Assembly: GCA_005502805.1 (NCBI GenBank)
Contig: SCMY01000002.1
Span: 1-64,000, forward strand
Source of the DNA: Rhizobiales bacterium 2SD
GTDB lineage: Bacteria; Pseudomonadota; Alphaproteobacteria; Rhizobiales; Beijerinckiaceae
Reading direction: 5' to 3'
Length of the DNA stretch: 64,000 nt
Below, piece after piece: positions 25,572 through 35,331 of the stretch (positions are counted from its first letter, which is position 1; each line of letters starts with the position of its first letter). Below the pieces are notes generated by a model, which did not search any database, was not told the DNA's origin, and saw only the letters and a program-made list of their open reading frames with translations. The translations under genes and the position numbers were made by a program.

Positions 25572-27644
25572 TCAGGCCGCCAGCCCCCGCTTCTCCAGCA
25601 GCGCGTCCGGCGTCGGCAGGCGCCCCCTGAACAGCGTATAGGCCTCGGCCGGATCGCGCGTATCGCCGGCCGAATAGATGTAGCGCTTCAACTTGCCCGC
25701 GACCTCGGGGGCGAAGACGTTGCCCGCCTCGATGAAGGCGTTGAAAGCGTCAGCGTCCATCACCTCGGACCAGAGATAGCTGTAATAGCCGGCCGAATAG
25801 CCGTCGCCCGAGAAGACGTGGCTGAAATGCGGCGTGCGGTGGCGCATGGTGATCTCGGCGGGCATGCCGATCCGCGCCAGCTCCTTCGCCTCGAAGGCGA
25901 GCGGATCGACCTCGGCCGGCGCTTCCAGCGAGTGGAAGGCCAGATCGACCAGCGCCGAGGAGGTGTATTCCACCGTGGCGAAGCCCTGGTTAAAGGTCTG
26001 CGCCCGCTTGATCTTCTCGATCAGCGCATCGGGGATCGGCTCGCCGGTCTCGGCATGCAGGCAAAAGCGCTGCATCACCTCCTTCGTCAGGAACCAGTGC
26101 TCGTAGAGCTGCGAGGGCAGTTCGACGAAATCGCGCGAGACCGAGGTACCGGCGAGCGAGCCATAATGCACGTCCGAAAGCAGGCCGTGCAGGGCATGGC
26201 CGAACTCGTGGAAGAGCGTGCGGGCATCGTCGATCGAGAGCAGCGCCGGCTTGCCCTCGGCCGGCTTGGCGAAGTTGCAGACGTTGACGATGATCGGCCG
26301 GACCTCGCCGTCGAAATTGCGCTGGCCGCGATAGGCGCTCATCCAGGCGCCCGAGCGCTTCGAGGCGCGGGCGAAATAATCGCCGAGGAAGAGCCCGATA
26401 TGCCGGCCGCTCGCGGTCTCGCTCACCTCGAAGACGCGCACGTCGGGGTGATAGCCCTTGAGGTCCGGCCGCTCGGCGAAGGAAAGCCCGAACAGTTTGC
26501 CGGCGGTGTCGAAGGCGGCGGCGATGATCTTGTCGAGCTGGAGATAGGGCTTCAGCACGGCTTCATCGAGCGCATAGGTCTTCTGCCGGACCTTCTCGGC
26601 ATAGAAGCGCCAGTCGGACGGGCGGATCGGGGCGTTCTCGCCCTCGCTCTGGGCAAGCGCGGCGAGGTCGGCAGCCTCCTGCCCGGCACGGGCGCGGGCC
26701 GGTTTCCAGACCAGTTCGAGCAGGTTGCGCACGTTCTCCGGCGTCTTCGCCATGGAGTCGTCGAGCTTGAAATGGGCGAAGGTGGCAAAGCCCAGCAGCT
26801 TGGCCTTCTCGGCCCTGAGATTCACCATCTCGGCGACGATGGCGCGGTTATCGGTCTCAGCCCCATTCTCACCGCGCTTGCTCCAGGCGGTGAAGGCCTG
26901 CTCACGCAAATCACGGCGCGTCGAGAAGGTCAGGAAGGGCTCGATGATCGAGCGGGCGAGCGTCACCGCATGCTTGCCCTCCTGGCCGCGATCGGCGGCG
27001 GCGCGCGCCATCGCCGCGACGACGAAGGGCGGCAGGCCGTCGAGATCGGCCTCGTCCTCGATGATCAGCGCATAGCTCGCCTCGTCCTTGAGCAGGTTCT
27101 GGCCGAAGCTGGTGCCGAGGCCGGCCAGCCGCTCGTTGATCGCCGCGAGCCTGGCCTTGGCCTCGCCTTCGAGCTTTGCGCCCGAGCGGATGAAGCCGCG
27201 ATGCGTCCGCTCCAGCAGGCGGAGCTGCTCTTCGCTCAGCCCAAGGCTCTCGCGCGCCTCGAACACCGCATCGACGCGGGCAAACAGGTCGTGATCCATC
27301 ATGATCGCCGACCAGTGCCGCGACATCACCGGCGACATCTCGCGCTCGATCGCCTGCAGCGCCTCATTGGTGTCGGCCCCGGCGAGATTATAGAATACGC
27401 CGCCGAGCCTGCTCATGCCGCGCGCCGAGCGCTCCAGCGCCTCGATCGTGTTCGCGAAGCTCGGGGCGGCCTTCTCGGCCTTGATCGCCTCGACCTCGGC
27501 CCGGTGCTGCTCCAAAGCGGCAGGGTAAGCCTGCTTGATGTGATCGGGCGTGATCTCCGCGAAGGGCGGCAGGCCGAACGGCGTCTCCCAGGCGCGCCCG
27601 AACGGGTTGCCAGTTGGCAGGGCAAGGACTTCGGACGCGGTCAT
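25572..27644 (-). CDS. M3-family metallopeptidase (oligopeptidase A / dipeptidyl carboxypeptidase type)
   Basis: 690 aa from ATG 27644 (AAAGG upstream); an ATG at 27677 would add 11 residues. The zinc site HEFGHALH and the downstream SRDFVELPSQLYEHW and GDGYSAGYYSYLWSE motifs are those of the M3 family. No signal peptide is seen, so it would act in the cytoplasm, degrading short peptides and cleaved signal peptides. Length fits Dcp/PrlC enzymes; the precise specificity is not decided. Confidence 0.88.
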   Translation of the reverse strand: MTASEVLALPTGNPFGRAWETPFGLPPFAEITPDHIKQAYPAALEQHRAEVEAIKAEKAAPSFANTIEALERSARGMSRLGGVFYNLAGADTNEALQAIEREMSPVMSRHWSAIMMDHDLFARVDAVFEARESLGLSEEQLRLLERTHRGFIRSGAKLEGEAKARLAAINERLAGLGTSFGQNLLKDEASYALIIEDEADLDGLPPFVVAAMARAAADRGQEGKHAVTLARSIIEPFLTFSTRRDLREQAFTAWSKRGENGAETDNRAIVAEMVNLRAEKAKLLGFATFAHFKLDDSMAKTPENVRNLLELVWKPARARAGQEAADLAALAQSEGENAPIRPSDWRFYAEKVRQKTYALDEAVLKPYLQLDKIIAAAFDTAGKLFGLSFAERPDLKGYHPDVRVFEVSETASGRHIGLFLGDYFARASKRSGAWMSAYRGQRNFDGEVRPIIVNVCNFAKPAEGKPALLSIDDARTLFHEFGHALHGLLSDVHYGSLAGTSVSRDFVELPSQLYEHWFLTKEVMQRFCLHAETGEPIPDALIEKIKRAQTFNQGFATVEYTSSALVDLAFHSLEAPAEVDPLAFEAKELARIGMPAEITMRHRTPHFSHVFSGDGYSAGYYSYLWSEVMDADAFNAFIEAGNVFAPEVAGKLKRYIYSAGDTRDPAEAYTLFRGRLPTPDALLEKRGLAA

Positions 27645-27687
27645 GGGCTGGCCTTTCAGCATTGCTGCATCAGTCAAACAAGCTAGT

Positions 27688-27794
27688 CGTCCCGGGCAAG
27701 CGGCGAAGCCGCGCCGATCCGGGATCCGTGCCTGAACCTCCGTCGGAACGGCTCAGGCACGGGTCCCGGGTCTCCGCTTCGCTCCACCCGGGAC
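27688..27794. repeat. Large imperfect inverted repeat
   Basis: CGTCCCGGGCAAGCGGCGAA and GATCCGTGCCTGA in the left arm are answered by TCAGGCACGGGTCCCGGG and CTTCGCTCCACCCGGGACG in the right arm. The whole forms a hairpin of about 107 bp. It lies between the M3 peptidase start and the Nudix gene end and belongs to the CGTC-flanked palindromic elements common in Rhizobiales. Confidence 0.65.
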
Positions 27795-27815
27795 GACCGC
27801 GATCCGGGACAAGGA

Positions 27816-28535
27816 TCACTCACGCTCCATGATATGCGCGAGATAGTCCGTCATGAAGGAGGGCATGTCGTAGCCCGCACAATCGGCGAGATTGCGGACG
27901 ATCACGATGTCGGAAAGCTCCGGCTCGTCCTGCCGCGCGATCCGCTCCAGAATCAGTTCGCGCGCCGCCGACGCATCGAGCCCCAGCGTGACCGGCCGCA
28001 TGAAGGCGACGCGCCCGGGCACCGCCACGGCCGTCCAGCTCTCAGCCACCGAAAGCTCGCCGATGTCGAGCCCCGTCTCCTCGCAAAGCTCGCGGGTGAC
28101 GCTGCCGGCGAGGTCGAGGGTGCCGTCGGGCCGGGCATCCTCCCGGTCGGGCGTTCCAGCGGCGAAATAGACCTTGCCGCCATTGGCGGTGTGTTCGGCC
28201 ATCCTGCCGAGCAGGAAGGCGCCATCGGCCGCCCGCAGCGCCGCCATGGCAAAGCCGTTGCGGATCGCCGGGCCCGGCCGGCCGAAATCGCGCCAGGCCA
28301 GGAAGGCGGCGTAGTCCGCTTCGAAATACCCCGCCTGGCACACTCCATCCGCAATGGCGGCGCGATGCTGCAGCATGACCCGGCCATTGAACATGGCAGG
28401 CTTCGCGGCAATCAGCGTCTGCCAGTGCGCGGCGATGGCCTGCTCGTTCTCGCGCGCGAAGACCCAGTCATAAGGCTCGATTCGCGCCTCGACGCGGTCG
28501 AGCACGACGATCTCACCATCGACGACACCTTTCAC
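27816..28535 (-). CDS. Nudix hydrolase
   Basis: 239 aa. The Nudix box is present in the form GTPDREDARPDGTLDLAGS followed by VTRELCEETGL (about residues 128-158): the RE..EE.G core is intact, while the first Gly and Glu positions carry a longer loop. Nudix enzymes hydrolyse nucleoside diphosphates linked to other groups; the substrate here is unknown. The stop region overlaps nothing downstream. The start overlaps the PhzF gene stop as ATGA, so the two are coupled. Confidence 0.75.
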   Translation of the reverse strand: MKGVVDGEIVVLDRVEARIEPYDWVFARENEQAIAAHWQTLIAAKPAMFNGRVMLQHRAAIADGVCQAGYFEADYAAFLAWRDFGRPGPAIRNGFAMAALRAADGAFLLGRMAEHTANGGKVYFAAGTPDREDARPDGTLDLAGSVTRELCEETGLDIGELSVAESWTAVAVPGRVAFMRPVTLGLDASAARELILERIARQDEPELSDIVIVRNLADCAGYDMPSFMTDYLAHIMERE

Positions 28536-29431
28536 AGCAGCACGCCCTCGCTCATCACCACCGCGGCGCCGCCGATGGTCGCGGAGGCCAGCGCGCCACC
28601 TGCGACCGTCAGCGTCAGCTCGATCTGCGAGGGCCTACCCATCTCGTAACCCTGCTCGATGACGAGCCGGTGCGTGCCATCGCCCGGCCGGTCGAACGCC
28701 ATGATCGCACCGGCGAAGGCAGCGACCGCCGACCCGGTCGCAGGATCCTCGGTCACGCCAGCCTCCGGCCAGAACATTCGGGCGTGGTAGTGATGCCCCG
28801 CTTCTTCCGTCTGCCGGCAGTAGATGAAGGCATTGCCGTTCGGCGCCGCCGCTACGGCCTCAGCGAAGGTTCCGGCGACCCGCGCCTTGGCGACCGCCTC
28901 ACGGCTGGCGAGCGGCACCGTCGTATAGGCGACGCCGGCCGAGAAGGCGCTGGGTCGATGCGCATCGAAGCCGAGATCGGCCACGTCCAGCCCGAGCGCC
29001 TCCGCCAGCGCCGCTTCCGTGATTGGCTGCGCGATCTGCTCCGGCAACTTCGGCAAGGTGAAGGTGGCGCGAGCCGAACGTGCATTGCCAAGCACGATCA
29101 CGCAGGGCACCAGCCCGACCTTCTCCTCCAGCACGAGCCGGTCCGCGGCCCGTCCCTCTGCCGCATCGCGCAGCGCCAGCAGCGCGGCGGTGCCGACCGT
29201 CGGATGGCCGGCGAAAGGCAATTCCTGCCCAGGCGTGAAGATGCGGATCGCGGCGCGATGAGCGGGATTCGCCGGCGGCGCGACAAAGACCGTCTCCGAC
29301 AGGTTGAACTCGCGCGCGATCGTCTGCATCGCCGCAGTGTCGAGCCCGTCGCTGTCGAGCACGACCGCCAGCGGATTGCCGGCATGTGGTCGCGTGGTGA
29401 ACACGTCGAGCGTGACGAAGCGGCGGCTCAT
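28532..29431 (-). CDS. PhzF-family isomerase
   Basis: 299 aa from ATG 29431, overlapping the upstream stop (ATGA). FVTLDVFTTRPHAGNPLAVV at the N-terminus, the catalytic Glu in NLSETVFV, and LPFAGHPTVGTA are diagnostic of the PhzF fold. A second GSAVAAFAG motif lies near the end. PhzF itself isomerises a phenazine precursor, but most family members are of unknown substrate. No other phenazine gene is present, so it is probably a general PhzF-like isomerase. Confidence 0.85.
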   Translation of the reverse strand: MSRRFVTLDVFTTRPHAGNPLAVVLDSDGLDTAAMQTIAREFNLSETVFVAPPANPAHRAAIRIFTPGQELPFAGHPTVGTAALLALRDAAEGRAADRLVLEEKVGLVPCVIVLGNARSARATFTLPKLPEQIAQPITEAALAEALGLDVADLGFDAHRPSAFSAGVAYTTVPLASREAVAKARVAGTFAEAVAAAPNGNAFIYCRQTEEAGHHYHARMFWPEAGVTEDPATGSAVAAFAGAIMAFDRPGDGTHRLVIEQGYEMGRPSQIELTLTVAGGALASATIGGAAVVMSEGVLL

Positions 29432-30549
29432 GCGGTCTCCTTCGGGATCGAAAGCTCGATCGTCAGCGGACAATGATCGGAGGCTTTCGGCCGGTCCCAG
29501 CCGACGCGCGGATAGCGGTCGCAGGTCAGAGCGAGCTTGGCCATCGAGCGGTCGGCCTCGCGCGGGTCGAGCGGCACGCGATAAGGCAATCCGCGCCGGA
29601 TCATCTGCATCGCCGGGTTCGGATTGGCGGCGGCGAGCGCCGGCGAGAGCAGGATATGGTCGAGCGGCATATGGCTGTCGATCAGGCGCTGGCCTGCTTC
29701 CGACCAGTAGCGCCGGAAATGCGTCCAGCGCTCATGTGGCGGCAGGCTCTCGATCGGATCGACGGCGAAATCCTCGAGCAGCGGCTCGATGCCGCTGTCG
29801 CCCTCGTCGACCGGCGCCGCCAGCGGCCCGAGCCCGACCCGGTAGCCGTTGAGATCGCCGAGGATCGCCCAGTTGGCCGCGCGCCAGCCTGGGCCGAACC
29901 AGTCCTTGATGATCTTCTTCACCGCCAGGGCCTCGGCCCGGCGGATCGGCAGCGTCGCCTGCCTGCCATCGTCGCGGCCATTGTTCATCGACTTGAAATG
30001 GCAGCCGAACAGGGTCAGCCGCCGGTCGCCGAGATCGAGCTCGACGACAAGGCAGTCGCGGGCGAAGACCTTGTCGCGCGGCTCGATGCCGAAGGCGGCG
30101 ATCTCGGGCGAGAACGCCTCCGCATCCGCAAAGCTCATGCCTTTGTAGGAGCGCACCGTGACCTGCGGCGGCTTCACCAGATCGCGCCGCGCCGCGAAGC
30201 CGATGTCGATATTGCGCCGGTCATTGCCGTCGAGCAGCGTGAAATGGCCGTAGCGATGGTCGGCGATCCGGTGGACGTAATTGGCGAAGAAGGCCTGCAG
30301 GCTCGCCAGCGAGTCGACCTCCTGCAGCATCCAGATGTCGGCATTGGCCTCGGCGATGGCGAGCGCCGTCATCTGGCGCTTGTCGTCCTCGAGCGCGACC
30401 GCCAGCGAGCGCTCGACCGCGTCGCGCTCATCGGCGCGCGGGAAATGGAACAGCGACATCGCCGCTGCCGTCTCGGTCCGGCCGCCCGGCTCGAAGCGAT
30501 GGCGCGTCAGCAGGTTCTCGACATTGAAAGTACCGAGACGCAGCTTCAT
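29428..30549 (-). CDS. Endonuclease/exonuclease/phosphatase-family protein
   Basis: 373 aa from ATG 30549 (MKLRLGTFNVENLL); a longer frame reaching into pdxY is rejected. Typical EEP motifs are seen: GTFNVENL, IWMLQEVDS (metal-binding Glu), LFGCHFKS, AILGDLNGY and the terminal SDHCPL (catalytic His). The fold covers Mg-dependent nucleases and phosphatases; the substrate cannot be predicted. The gene is coupled to PhzF downstream and follows pdxY by 5 bp. Confidence 0.8.
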   Translation of the reverse strand: MKLRLGTFNVENLLTRHRFEPGGRTETAAAMSLFHFPRADERDAVERSLAVALEDDKRQMTALAIAEANADIWMLQEVDSLASLQAFFANYVHRIADHRYGHFTLLDGNDRRNIDIGFAARRDLVKPPQVTVRSYKGMSFADAEAFSPEIAAFGIEPRDKVFARDCLVVELDLGDRRLTLFGCHFKSMNNGRDDGRQATLPIRRAEALAVKKIIKDWFGPGWRAANWAILGDLNGYRVGLGPLAAPVDEGDSGIEPLLEDFAVDPIESLPPHERWTHFRRYWSEAGQRLIDSHMPLDHILLSPALAAANPNPAMQMIRRGLPYRVPLDPREADRSMAKLALTCDRYPRVGWDRPKASDHCPLTIELSIPKETA

Positions 30550-30554
30550 GCGCG

Positions 30555-31403
30555 TCAGACCGCTTCGGCCGCGAAGAGCTGCGAGGGCGTGACGAACTCG
30601 TCCTGGGCCGCCACGGTCAGGATCTCGCGCGAGCCGGCTTCCTTGGTCCGCTTGAGCAGGCCGTAGATCGAGGACGCCGCCTTGCCGAGCGCGCTCGCAG
30701 CCGAGCCGTCGCGCAGATAGTGGACGAAGAACAGCGCCGCGATCGCATCGCCAGCGCCGTTGATGTTGATGTCGATCTTCGGCGTCCGCACGCGATAGGT
30801 GCCCTGCCCGTCCGCCGCCATCAGGTCGATCGAATCGTCCGGCGTCTCGTTGGTGATCAACGACGTCACGAGCACGACCTTGGGGCCGGCATCGCGCAGC
30901 GCCTCGACGGCGCGATGGGCGTCGGCCAGTGTCTTCACCTCGACATCGGTGAGCAATTCGAGCTCGAACTGGTTTGGCGTGACGATGTCCGCCGCCGGCA
31001 CCGCCTGCTCGCGCATAAATTCCGGGATACCCGGCCGGACGAAGACGCCGCGGCCGACATCGCCGATCACCGGATCGCAGCAATACATCGCCTTGGGGCT
31101 GGCCTCGCGCACCCTGGCTACCGCCGAGAGGATGGCATGGCCGATATCGGCCGAGCCCATATAGCCCGAGAGCACGCCGTCGCATTTCCCCAGCACGCCG
31201 CGCTCGCCGATGCCCGCCATCAGCTCGTCGATCGTGGCGCCGTCGAAGACCTGTCCCTTCCAGGCACCGTAGCCGGTGTGGTTCGAGAACTGCACGGTGT
31301 GGATCGGCCAGACCTCGACGCCGAGACGCTGCATCGGGAACACGGCCGAGGCATTGCCGACATGGCCATAGGCGACATGGGACTGGATCGAGAGGATGTT
31401 CAT
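30555..31403 (-). CDS. pdxY: Pyridoxal kinase
   Basis: 282 aa from ATG 31403 (MNILSIQSHVAYGHVGN). A ribokinase-like fold with SHVAYGHVGNASAVFP, GVLSGYMGS, CDPVIGD and the anion-hole/catalytic motif NINGAGDAIAALF is characteristic of PdxY/PdxK. It phosphorylates pyridoxal in the B6 salvage pathway. It is the first gene of a likely operon with the EEP, PhzF and Nudix genes downstream. Confidence 0.9.
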   Translation of the reverse strand: MNILSIQSHVAYGHVGNASAVFPMQRLGVEVWPIHTVQFSNHTGYGAWKGQVFDGATIDELMAGIGERGVLGKCDGVLSGYMGSADIGHAILSAVARVREASPKAMYCCDPVIGDVGRGVFVRPGIPEFMREQAVPAADIVTPNQFELELLTDVEVKTLADAHRAVEALRDAGPKVVLVTSLITNETPDDSIDLMAADGQGTYRVRTPKIDININGAGDAIAALFFVHYLRDGSAASALGKAASSIYGLLKRTKEAGSREILTVAAQDEFVTPSQLFAAEAV

Positions 31404-31500
31404 GAGCGGTAGGCCAGCCTTCGACGACACGACGCGGCGAACCTAGCGGCTGGCGGGCCCAGCGCCAATCGAAAGCGGTGATGGGAGCGATCAGTCTGCG

Positions 31501-31908
31501 CTACAGGCTCGACAACCGCGCCACGCCGGCCGTGTCGGTGAATTGCGTCACGCTCTTCAGCTTGCCATCAGCGATGGTGAAGACATCCATGATTTCGAAG
31601 GAGCCGCTACGGCCCGTCGGCTTGCATTCGACATCGGCGCGCCAGTGCAAGGTAGCCGTCTCGCCATCGACCGTCATCGCCAGCTCTTCGATATTGCTGA
31701 AGACATAGGTCGCGATGAGGCCGGCCATCTGCTCGCGGACCGCTTCGATGCCATCCGGCTGCACGAAGACTTCGGCAGCCTGCGGCCCTCCGGCGAGCCG
31801 ATAGCTGCACTGCGGATGGAAATAGGCCATCAGCGCATCGAGGTCGCCGCGATAACGGGCGGCATAGGCATCCCGAATGAGAGTTTCGATCGCAGCACGC
31901 TCGATCAT
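31501..31908 (-). CDS. SnoaL/NTF2-like protein
   Basis: 135 aa with an excellent AGGAGAGG ribosome binding site. IETLIRDAYAARYRGDLDAL, then MAYFHPQCSYRLAG and a beta-rich C-terminal half (ATLHWRADVECKPTGRSG, FEIMDVFTIADGKL) define the cone-shaped NTF2/SnoaL fold. Members are small cyclases, isomerases or ligand-binding proteins; no catalytic assignment can be made from sequence. Monocistronic. Confidence 0.78.
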   Translation of the reverse strand: MIERAAIETLIRDAYAARYRGDLDALMAYFHPQCSYRLAGGPQAAEVFVQPDGIEAVREQMAGLIATYVFSNIEELAMTVDGETATLHWRADVECKPTGRSGSFEIMDVFTIADGKLKSVTQFTDTAGVARLSSL

Positions 31909-31986
31909 GTCGCCTCTCCTTACGTCAACGATACAATCTCGCGCCACGACAACTGCAAGTCCAGCGTGCATTTGGAGTGAGCCGCC

Positions 31987-32017
31987 AAAGAAAATGGCGC
32001 CGCTGCAAAGCGGCGCC
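31987..32017 (-). terminator. Rho-independent terminator of the binding-protein gene
   Basis: A 9-bp perfect stem GGCGCCGCT/AGCGGCGCC (31996-32004 with 32009-32017) with a GCAA loop lies 31 bp after the stop of the ABC binding-protein gene. On the minus strand it is followed by ATTTTCTTTGG. Confidence 0.8.
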
Positions 32018-32048
32018 ACCATCGGAGTGACGAGCAGGCTGAACCGGA

Positions 32049-33074
32049 TCAGGACCCCGCAGCCGCCTTCTTCGCAAACGAGTCGATGAAGGTCTTGGTC
32101 AGGTCGACATTGGAGTTGGTCAGCTCGGGGTCGAGCAGCTTGAGCGAGTCGTACATGCTCTTCATCGCGTCGGCGGTCGGGATGCCGGTGCGCGAGTAGC
32201 TCTCCTGCGAGTTCTTCACTGCCGTCAGATAGAGCGGCTTGTCGCCGAGATGGTATTCCGGCGGAACGAGGTCGGCGACGTCCTGGGGCTTGGCCGTCTC
32301 CAGCCATTTCAGCGACTTCATCAGCGCGTTGACGAGCTTCTGCGTCGTCACCGGGTTCTTCTCGGCGAAGTCGTTCTTGAGATAGAGCACCGCCGCCGGG
32401 TTCGAGCCGCCGAACAGCGCCTTGGTGCCGGCCTCGGTGCGGGTGTCGATCAGCGAGACGATGTCGCCGTCCGATTCCAGCTTCGAAGTGACGGGATCGA
32501 GATGCGAGATCACGTCGACCTGCTTCTGCTTGATCGCCGCGACCGCGCTCGCGCCGGCGCCGACGCCGATGATCGCAGCATCGGTTGCCTTCAGGCCCGC
32601 CTTGACCATGGCGTATTGCGCCGTCAGCGCGGTCGAAGAGCCGGGCGCGGTGACACCGATCTTCAAGCCCTTGAAGTCGGCGGCGGACTTGACCTTGTCG
32701 GCGAGGTCCTTGCGCACCGCGATGGTGATCGCCGGGAAGCGCCCGAGCTCGATCACGGCGCGGATGTCCTGGCCCTTGGCCTGCATCCGGATGGTGTGCT
32801 CATAGGCGCCGGTGACGACGTCGACCGAACCGCCGACGAGCGCCTGCAGCGACTTGGCGCCGCCACCGAAATCGTTGATCTCGACGTCGAGCCCCTGGTC
32901 CTTGAAGAAGCCCTTCTTCTCCGCGACGGTCAGCGGGAGATAGTAGAGCAGCTGCTTGCCGCCGACGCCGAGCGTCAGCTTGGGCTTCTCGGCGTTCTGG
33001 GCAAAGGCAGGCGAGAGGCCGAGCGCCGTGGTGACGGCGAGCGCAGCAAGAGCCGCGCGACGGGTAAGAAACAT
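32049..33074 (-). CDS. ABC transporter substrate-binding protein (NitT/TauT type)
   Basis: 341 aa with a GGAGGA ribosome binding site. A Sec/Tat-like signal peptide (LTRRAALAALAVTTALGLSP AFA) leads to the periplasm. The mature part (KLTLGVGGKQLLYYLPLTVA EKKGFFKDQGLDVEI) belongs to the SsuA/TauA/NMT1-like class that binds nitrate, sulfonates, taurine or thiamine precursors. The permease and ATPase genes of the likely transporter lie about 2.3 kb upstream, separated by two unrelated genes. The substrate cannot be told from sequence alone. Confidence 0.85.
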   Translation of the reverse strand: MFLTRRAALAALAVTTALGLSPAFAQNAEKPKLTLGVGGKQLLYYLPLTVAEKKGFFKDQGLDVEINDFGGGAKSLQALVGGSVDVVTGAYEHTIRMQAKGQDIRAVIELGRFPAITIAVRKDLADKVKSAADFKGLKIGVTAPGSSTALTAQYAMVKAGLKATDAAIIGVGAGASAVAAIKQKQVDVISHLDPVTSKLESDGDIVSLIDTRTEAGTKALFGGSNPAAVLYLKNDFAEKNPVTTQKLVNALMKSLKWLETAKPQDVADLVPPEYHLGDKPLYLTAVKNSQESYSRTGIPTADAMKSMYDSLKLLDPELTNSNVDLTKTFIDSFAKKAAAGS

Positions 33075-33329
33075 CGATTTTCCTCCGGTTGAGCGATGAC
33101 GCGCTTCGAAAAAGGCGCGATTTCGCGACGAAGATAGGCGCATTGCGGCGAGCGGGGCAAGCGCGGGCATGCCGCGGCGCAACCCATGGGTGGGCGCCGA
33201 TCGCAGAGGAAGCGACAGGAAAGATTCAGGGCTTGTTAAAGCTCGTCTTTCACATTGGGCGGATGCGGTGACTCCCGACGACATCAAGACGACGGCTTTC
33301 GACCAGAACGGACGAAACAGGAGACGGTC

Positions 33330-33833
33330 ATGGTGGACGCAGTAGCGGCCCGGACTGCGCCTTCCCCGCGCGAACTCCAACAATCGACGCCGCCGGCAAG
33401 CGACAGCCGAGGCGCCTCGCTTGCCGCGACGATGCCGGCAACGCCGGAGCAGAATGATGCCGTCATCATCGACCTGTCGGACGACGCGCGCGCCGTTCTG
33501 GCGCAGGCAAGCAGCAGTCCACAGACGCCCGGCGCCAGCGCCGAGGATCTGGCCGGGCTGATCCGCTTCGAAGAGCGCTTCAAGCTCATGACCGAGTACG
33601 CGGCGCTGCATCAGGAACTCGCCTTCATCAGCGACAAGACCGCGGCCTATGCGCTCGACAAGACCTTCCAGGACGCCAGCGCCCAAGAGGGCGAAAGCCG
33701 CGACGCGGCAGGCGCACGAGGGAAGATCGATCGCTATGTCGAGCGGCGCGAGGAGCTGATGCCGCGCTTCGCCGAGCTGACGCGCAAGCTCGGGGCCCTG
33801 CCCGGCCAAGAGAAACCGGAAGAACCGCGCTAG
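33330..33833 (+). CDS. Hypothetical protein
   Basis: 167 aa with AGGAG seven bases before the ATG. The N-terminal half is Ala/Pro/Ser-rich and probably disordered, with a short VIIDLSDDARAVLA motif that resembles flagellin-associated or export-linked sequences. The C-terminal half is a charged helix pair (RFEERFKLMTEYAALHQELA). It is convergent with, and overlaps by 4 bp, the DUF3592 gene. Function unknown. Confidence 0.6.
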   Translation: MVDAVAARTAPSPRELQQSTPPASDSRGASLAATMPATPEQNDAVIIDLSDDARAVLAQASSSPQTPGASAEDLAGLIRFEERFKLMTEYAALHQELAFISDKTAAYALDKTFQDASAQEGESRDAAGARGKIDRYVERREELMPRFAELTRKLGALPGQEKPEEPR

Positions 33834-35263
33834 CGGAAGACGCGGCTCGCATAAAGCGCGATGGCAAAGCAGGCGAGCGCCGCGCCAAGCAGCAGCCAGC
33901 TCGCCAGCTTCGGATGCTCCAGCGCCGCCTCGGAGGGATTGTCCGGGTCGTAACGGACCTCGACCGCGGCGCCGACCGGATAGCGCGCGACGACCGCCTC
34001 TGCGCCCTTGCGCGATCCGGATGTCCGCCAGCCGAGCACGATCTGGCGCGAGCTGAAGCTGAGATCGCCGACTTCGTAGCGGAACTCGACCACCGCCTCA
34101 TAGCTGCGATGCGTCGGCCCGCTGTCGCCGCTGCCACGACGCTCCTCGACGCGGCTGATCGTCACCCGCCCGGGCGCGACCGGCCAGGTAGCGGCCCGCG
34201 CCAGCCGGCGCCGATGGGCGACGAGGAACAGAAGGACCAGGAGGCCGAAGCCGATCGCGCACAGCATCACCGGCACCTCGGCGCGCGGCAGCCGCGCCTG
34301 CAGTTCCTGCACGCCGCCTTGCGCCAACCACCAGCCGGCGGCGCCGAGCGCGGCGATCACGGCAGAACCGATCACACAGCCGGTGGCATCGGCTTTCGGC
34401 GCGGCGGCGGCGGCGGGCATCGCACGCCCCGGAAGCACCGGTTGCGCCGCCATCATGGGCGGCGAGTGGACCACAAGTCCGCGCTCCAGCACGCAATCCG
34501 TCGGGTCGGCGGGATCGTAATGCACCGTCACGACGCTGCCGACCGGATAACGCCGGACCGTCTCCTCGGCGAATTTGCCGCTGATGTCGCCGAGGCTGAC
34601 CCGCTTGCCCTGATAGCTCCGGCCCGCGACGGAGAAGCTGTAGGCCACATCCGGCACATTGACCGCCGTCCCGATATCGCTCCCGGCCGGCGGCCGCCGC
34701 ACGGCGAGCTTCGAGCGAGTGATCCGGCCCTGCACCTGGAGCCAGCTCGCGGCGCGCCGCATCTTGAGGCCGACATTGGCGATCATCGCGCCGATCATCA
34801 CGACGACGGGCAGCGCGAACAGCGCGACGGTGCCGAGCGTGGTGTCGAGGAAGGGAAGCCAGTCGCGCGGCAGATTCGAGACCAGCACGATGAAGGCGAC
34901 CGAGGCGACGACGGCGGCGATCGCCCATGCCGGCGGCTCGCCCGATGCGGCCGCGGATTTCGCCGGCAATGGCGCGCGCACCCAGTCATGATCCTTGCGC
35001 CAGCCCGTCTCGCCGCGCAGGCAGGCGAGCAGAAGCGCCGTCAGCCGCTCGGCATCGACCGGCTCGGCCGCATCATATCTGACCTTGCCGTCATGGCGGG
35101 CCAGCCGGAACGAGCCGTCGTCCTGCCGGGACGCCTCGACATAGCCTCGGTCATCGGAGAGCGTCAGGTCCCATTCGGGATCAGCGCCGGCCTCGGCGAC
35201 GGCGCGGCGAATGGCGTCGGGCCGGGGTTGCTCGATGACCTGCCCGTTGACCTCGAGTTCCAT
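33830..35263 (-). CDS. Membrane protein with two DUF3592-like domains
   Basis: 477 aa. After an N-terminal soluble domain (about 1-100, with DGKVRYDAAEPVDAERLTAL) come two similar units. Each has paired transmembrane helices followed by a beta domain ending in the RYPVG...V.V.YDP motif (RRYPVGSVVTVHYDPADP and ARYPVGAAVEVRYDPDNP). That motif is the signature of DUF3592. The duplication suggests an internal gene duplication. Function unknown; it would sit in the inner membrane. Confidence 0.75.
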   Translation of the reverse strand: MELEVNGQVIEQPRPDAIRRAVAEAGADPEWDLTLSDDRGYVEASRQDDGSFRLARHDGKVRYDAAEPVDAERLTALLLACLRGETGWRKDHDWVRAPLPAKSAAASGEPPAWAIAAVVASVAFIVLVSNLPRDWLPFLDTTLGTVALFALPVVVMIGAMIANVGLKMRRAASWLQVQGRITRSKLAVRRPPAGSDIGTAVNVPDVAYSFSVAGRSYQGKRVSLGDISGKFAEETVRRYPVGSVVTVHYDPADPTDCVLERGLVVHSPPMMAAQPVLPGRAMPAAAAAPKADATGCVIGSAVIAALGAAGWWLAQGGVQELQARLPRAEVPVMLCAIGFGLLVLLFLVAHRRRLARAATWPVAPGRVTISRVEERRGSGDSGPTHRSYEAVVEFRYEVGDLSFSSRQIVLGWRTSGSRKGAEAVVARYPVGAAVEVRYDPDNPSEAALEHPKLASWLLLGAALACFAIALYASRVFR

Positions 35264-35331
35264 GGCCGCGCCCCGATGATGGCGGGGCGAGCATGGCGCT
35301 CGTTAGCGCCGGGAATCAAGCGCAGCTGACG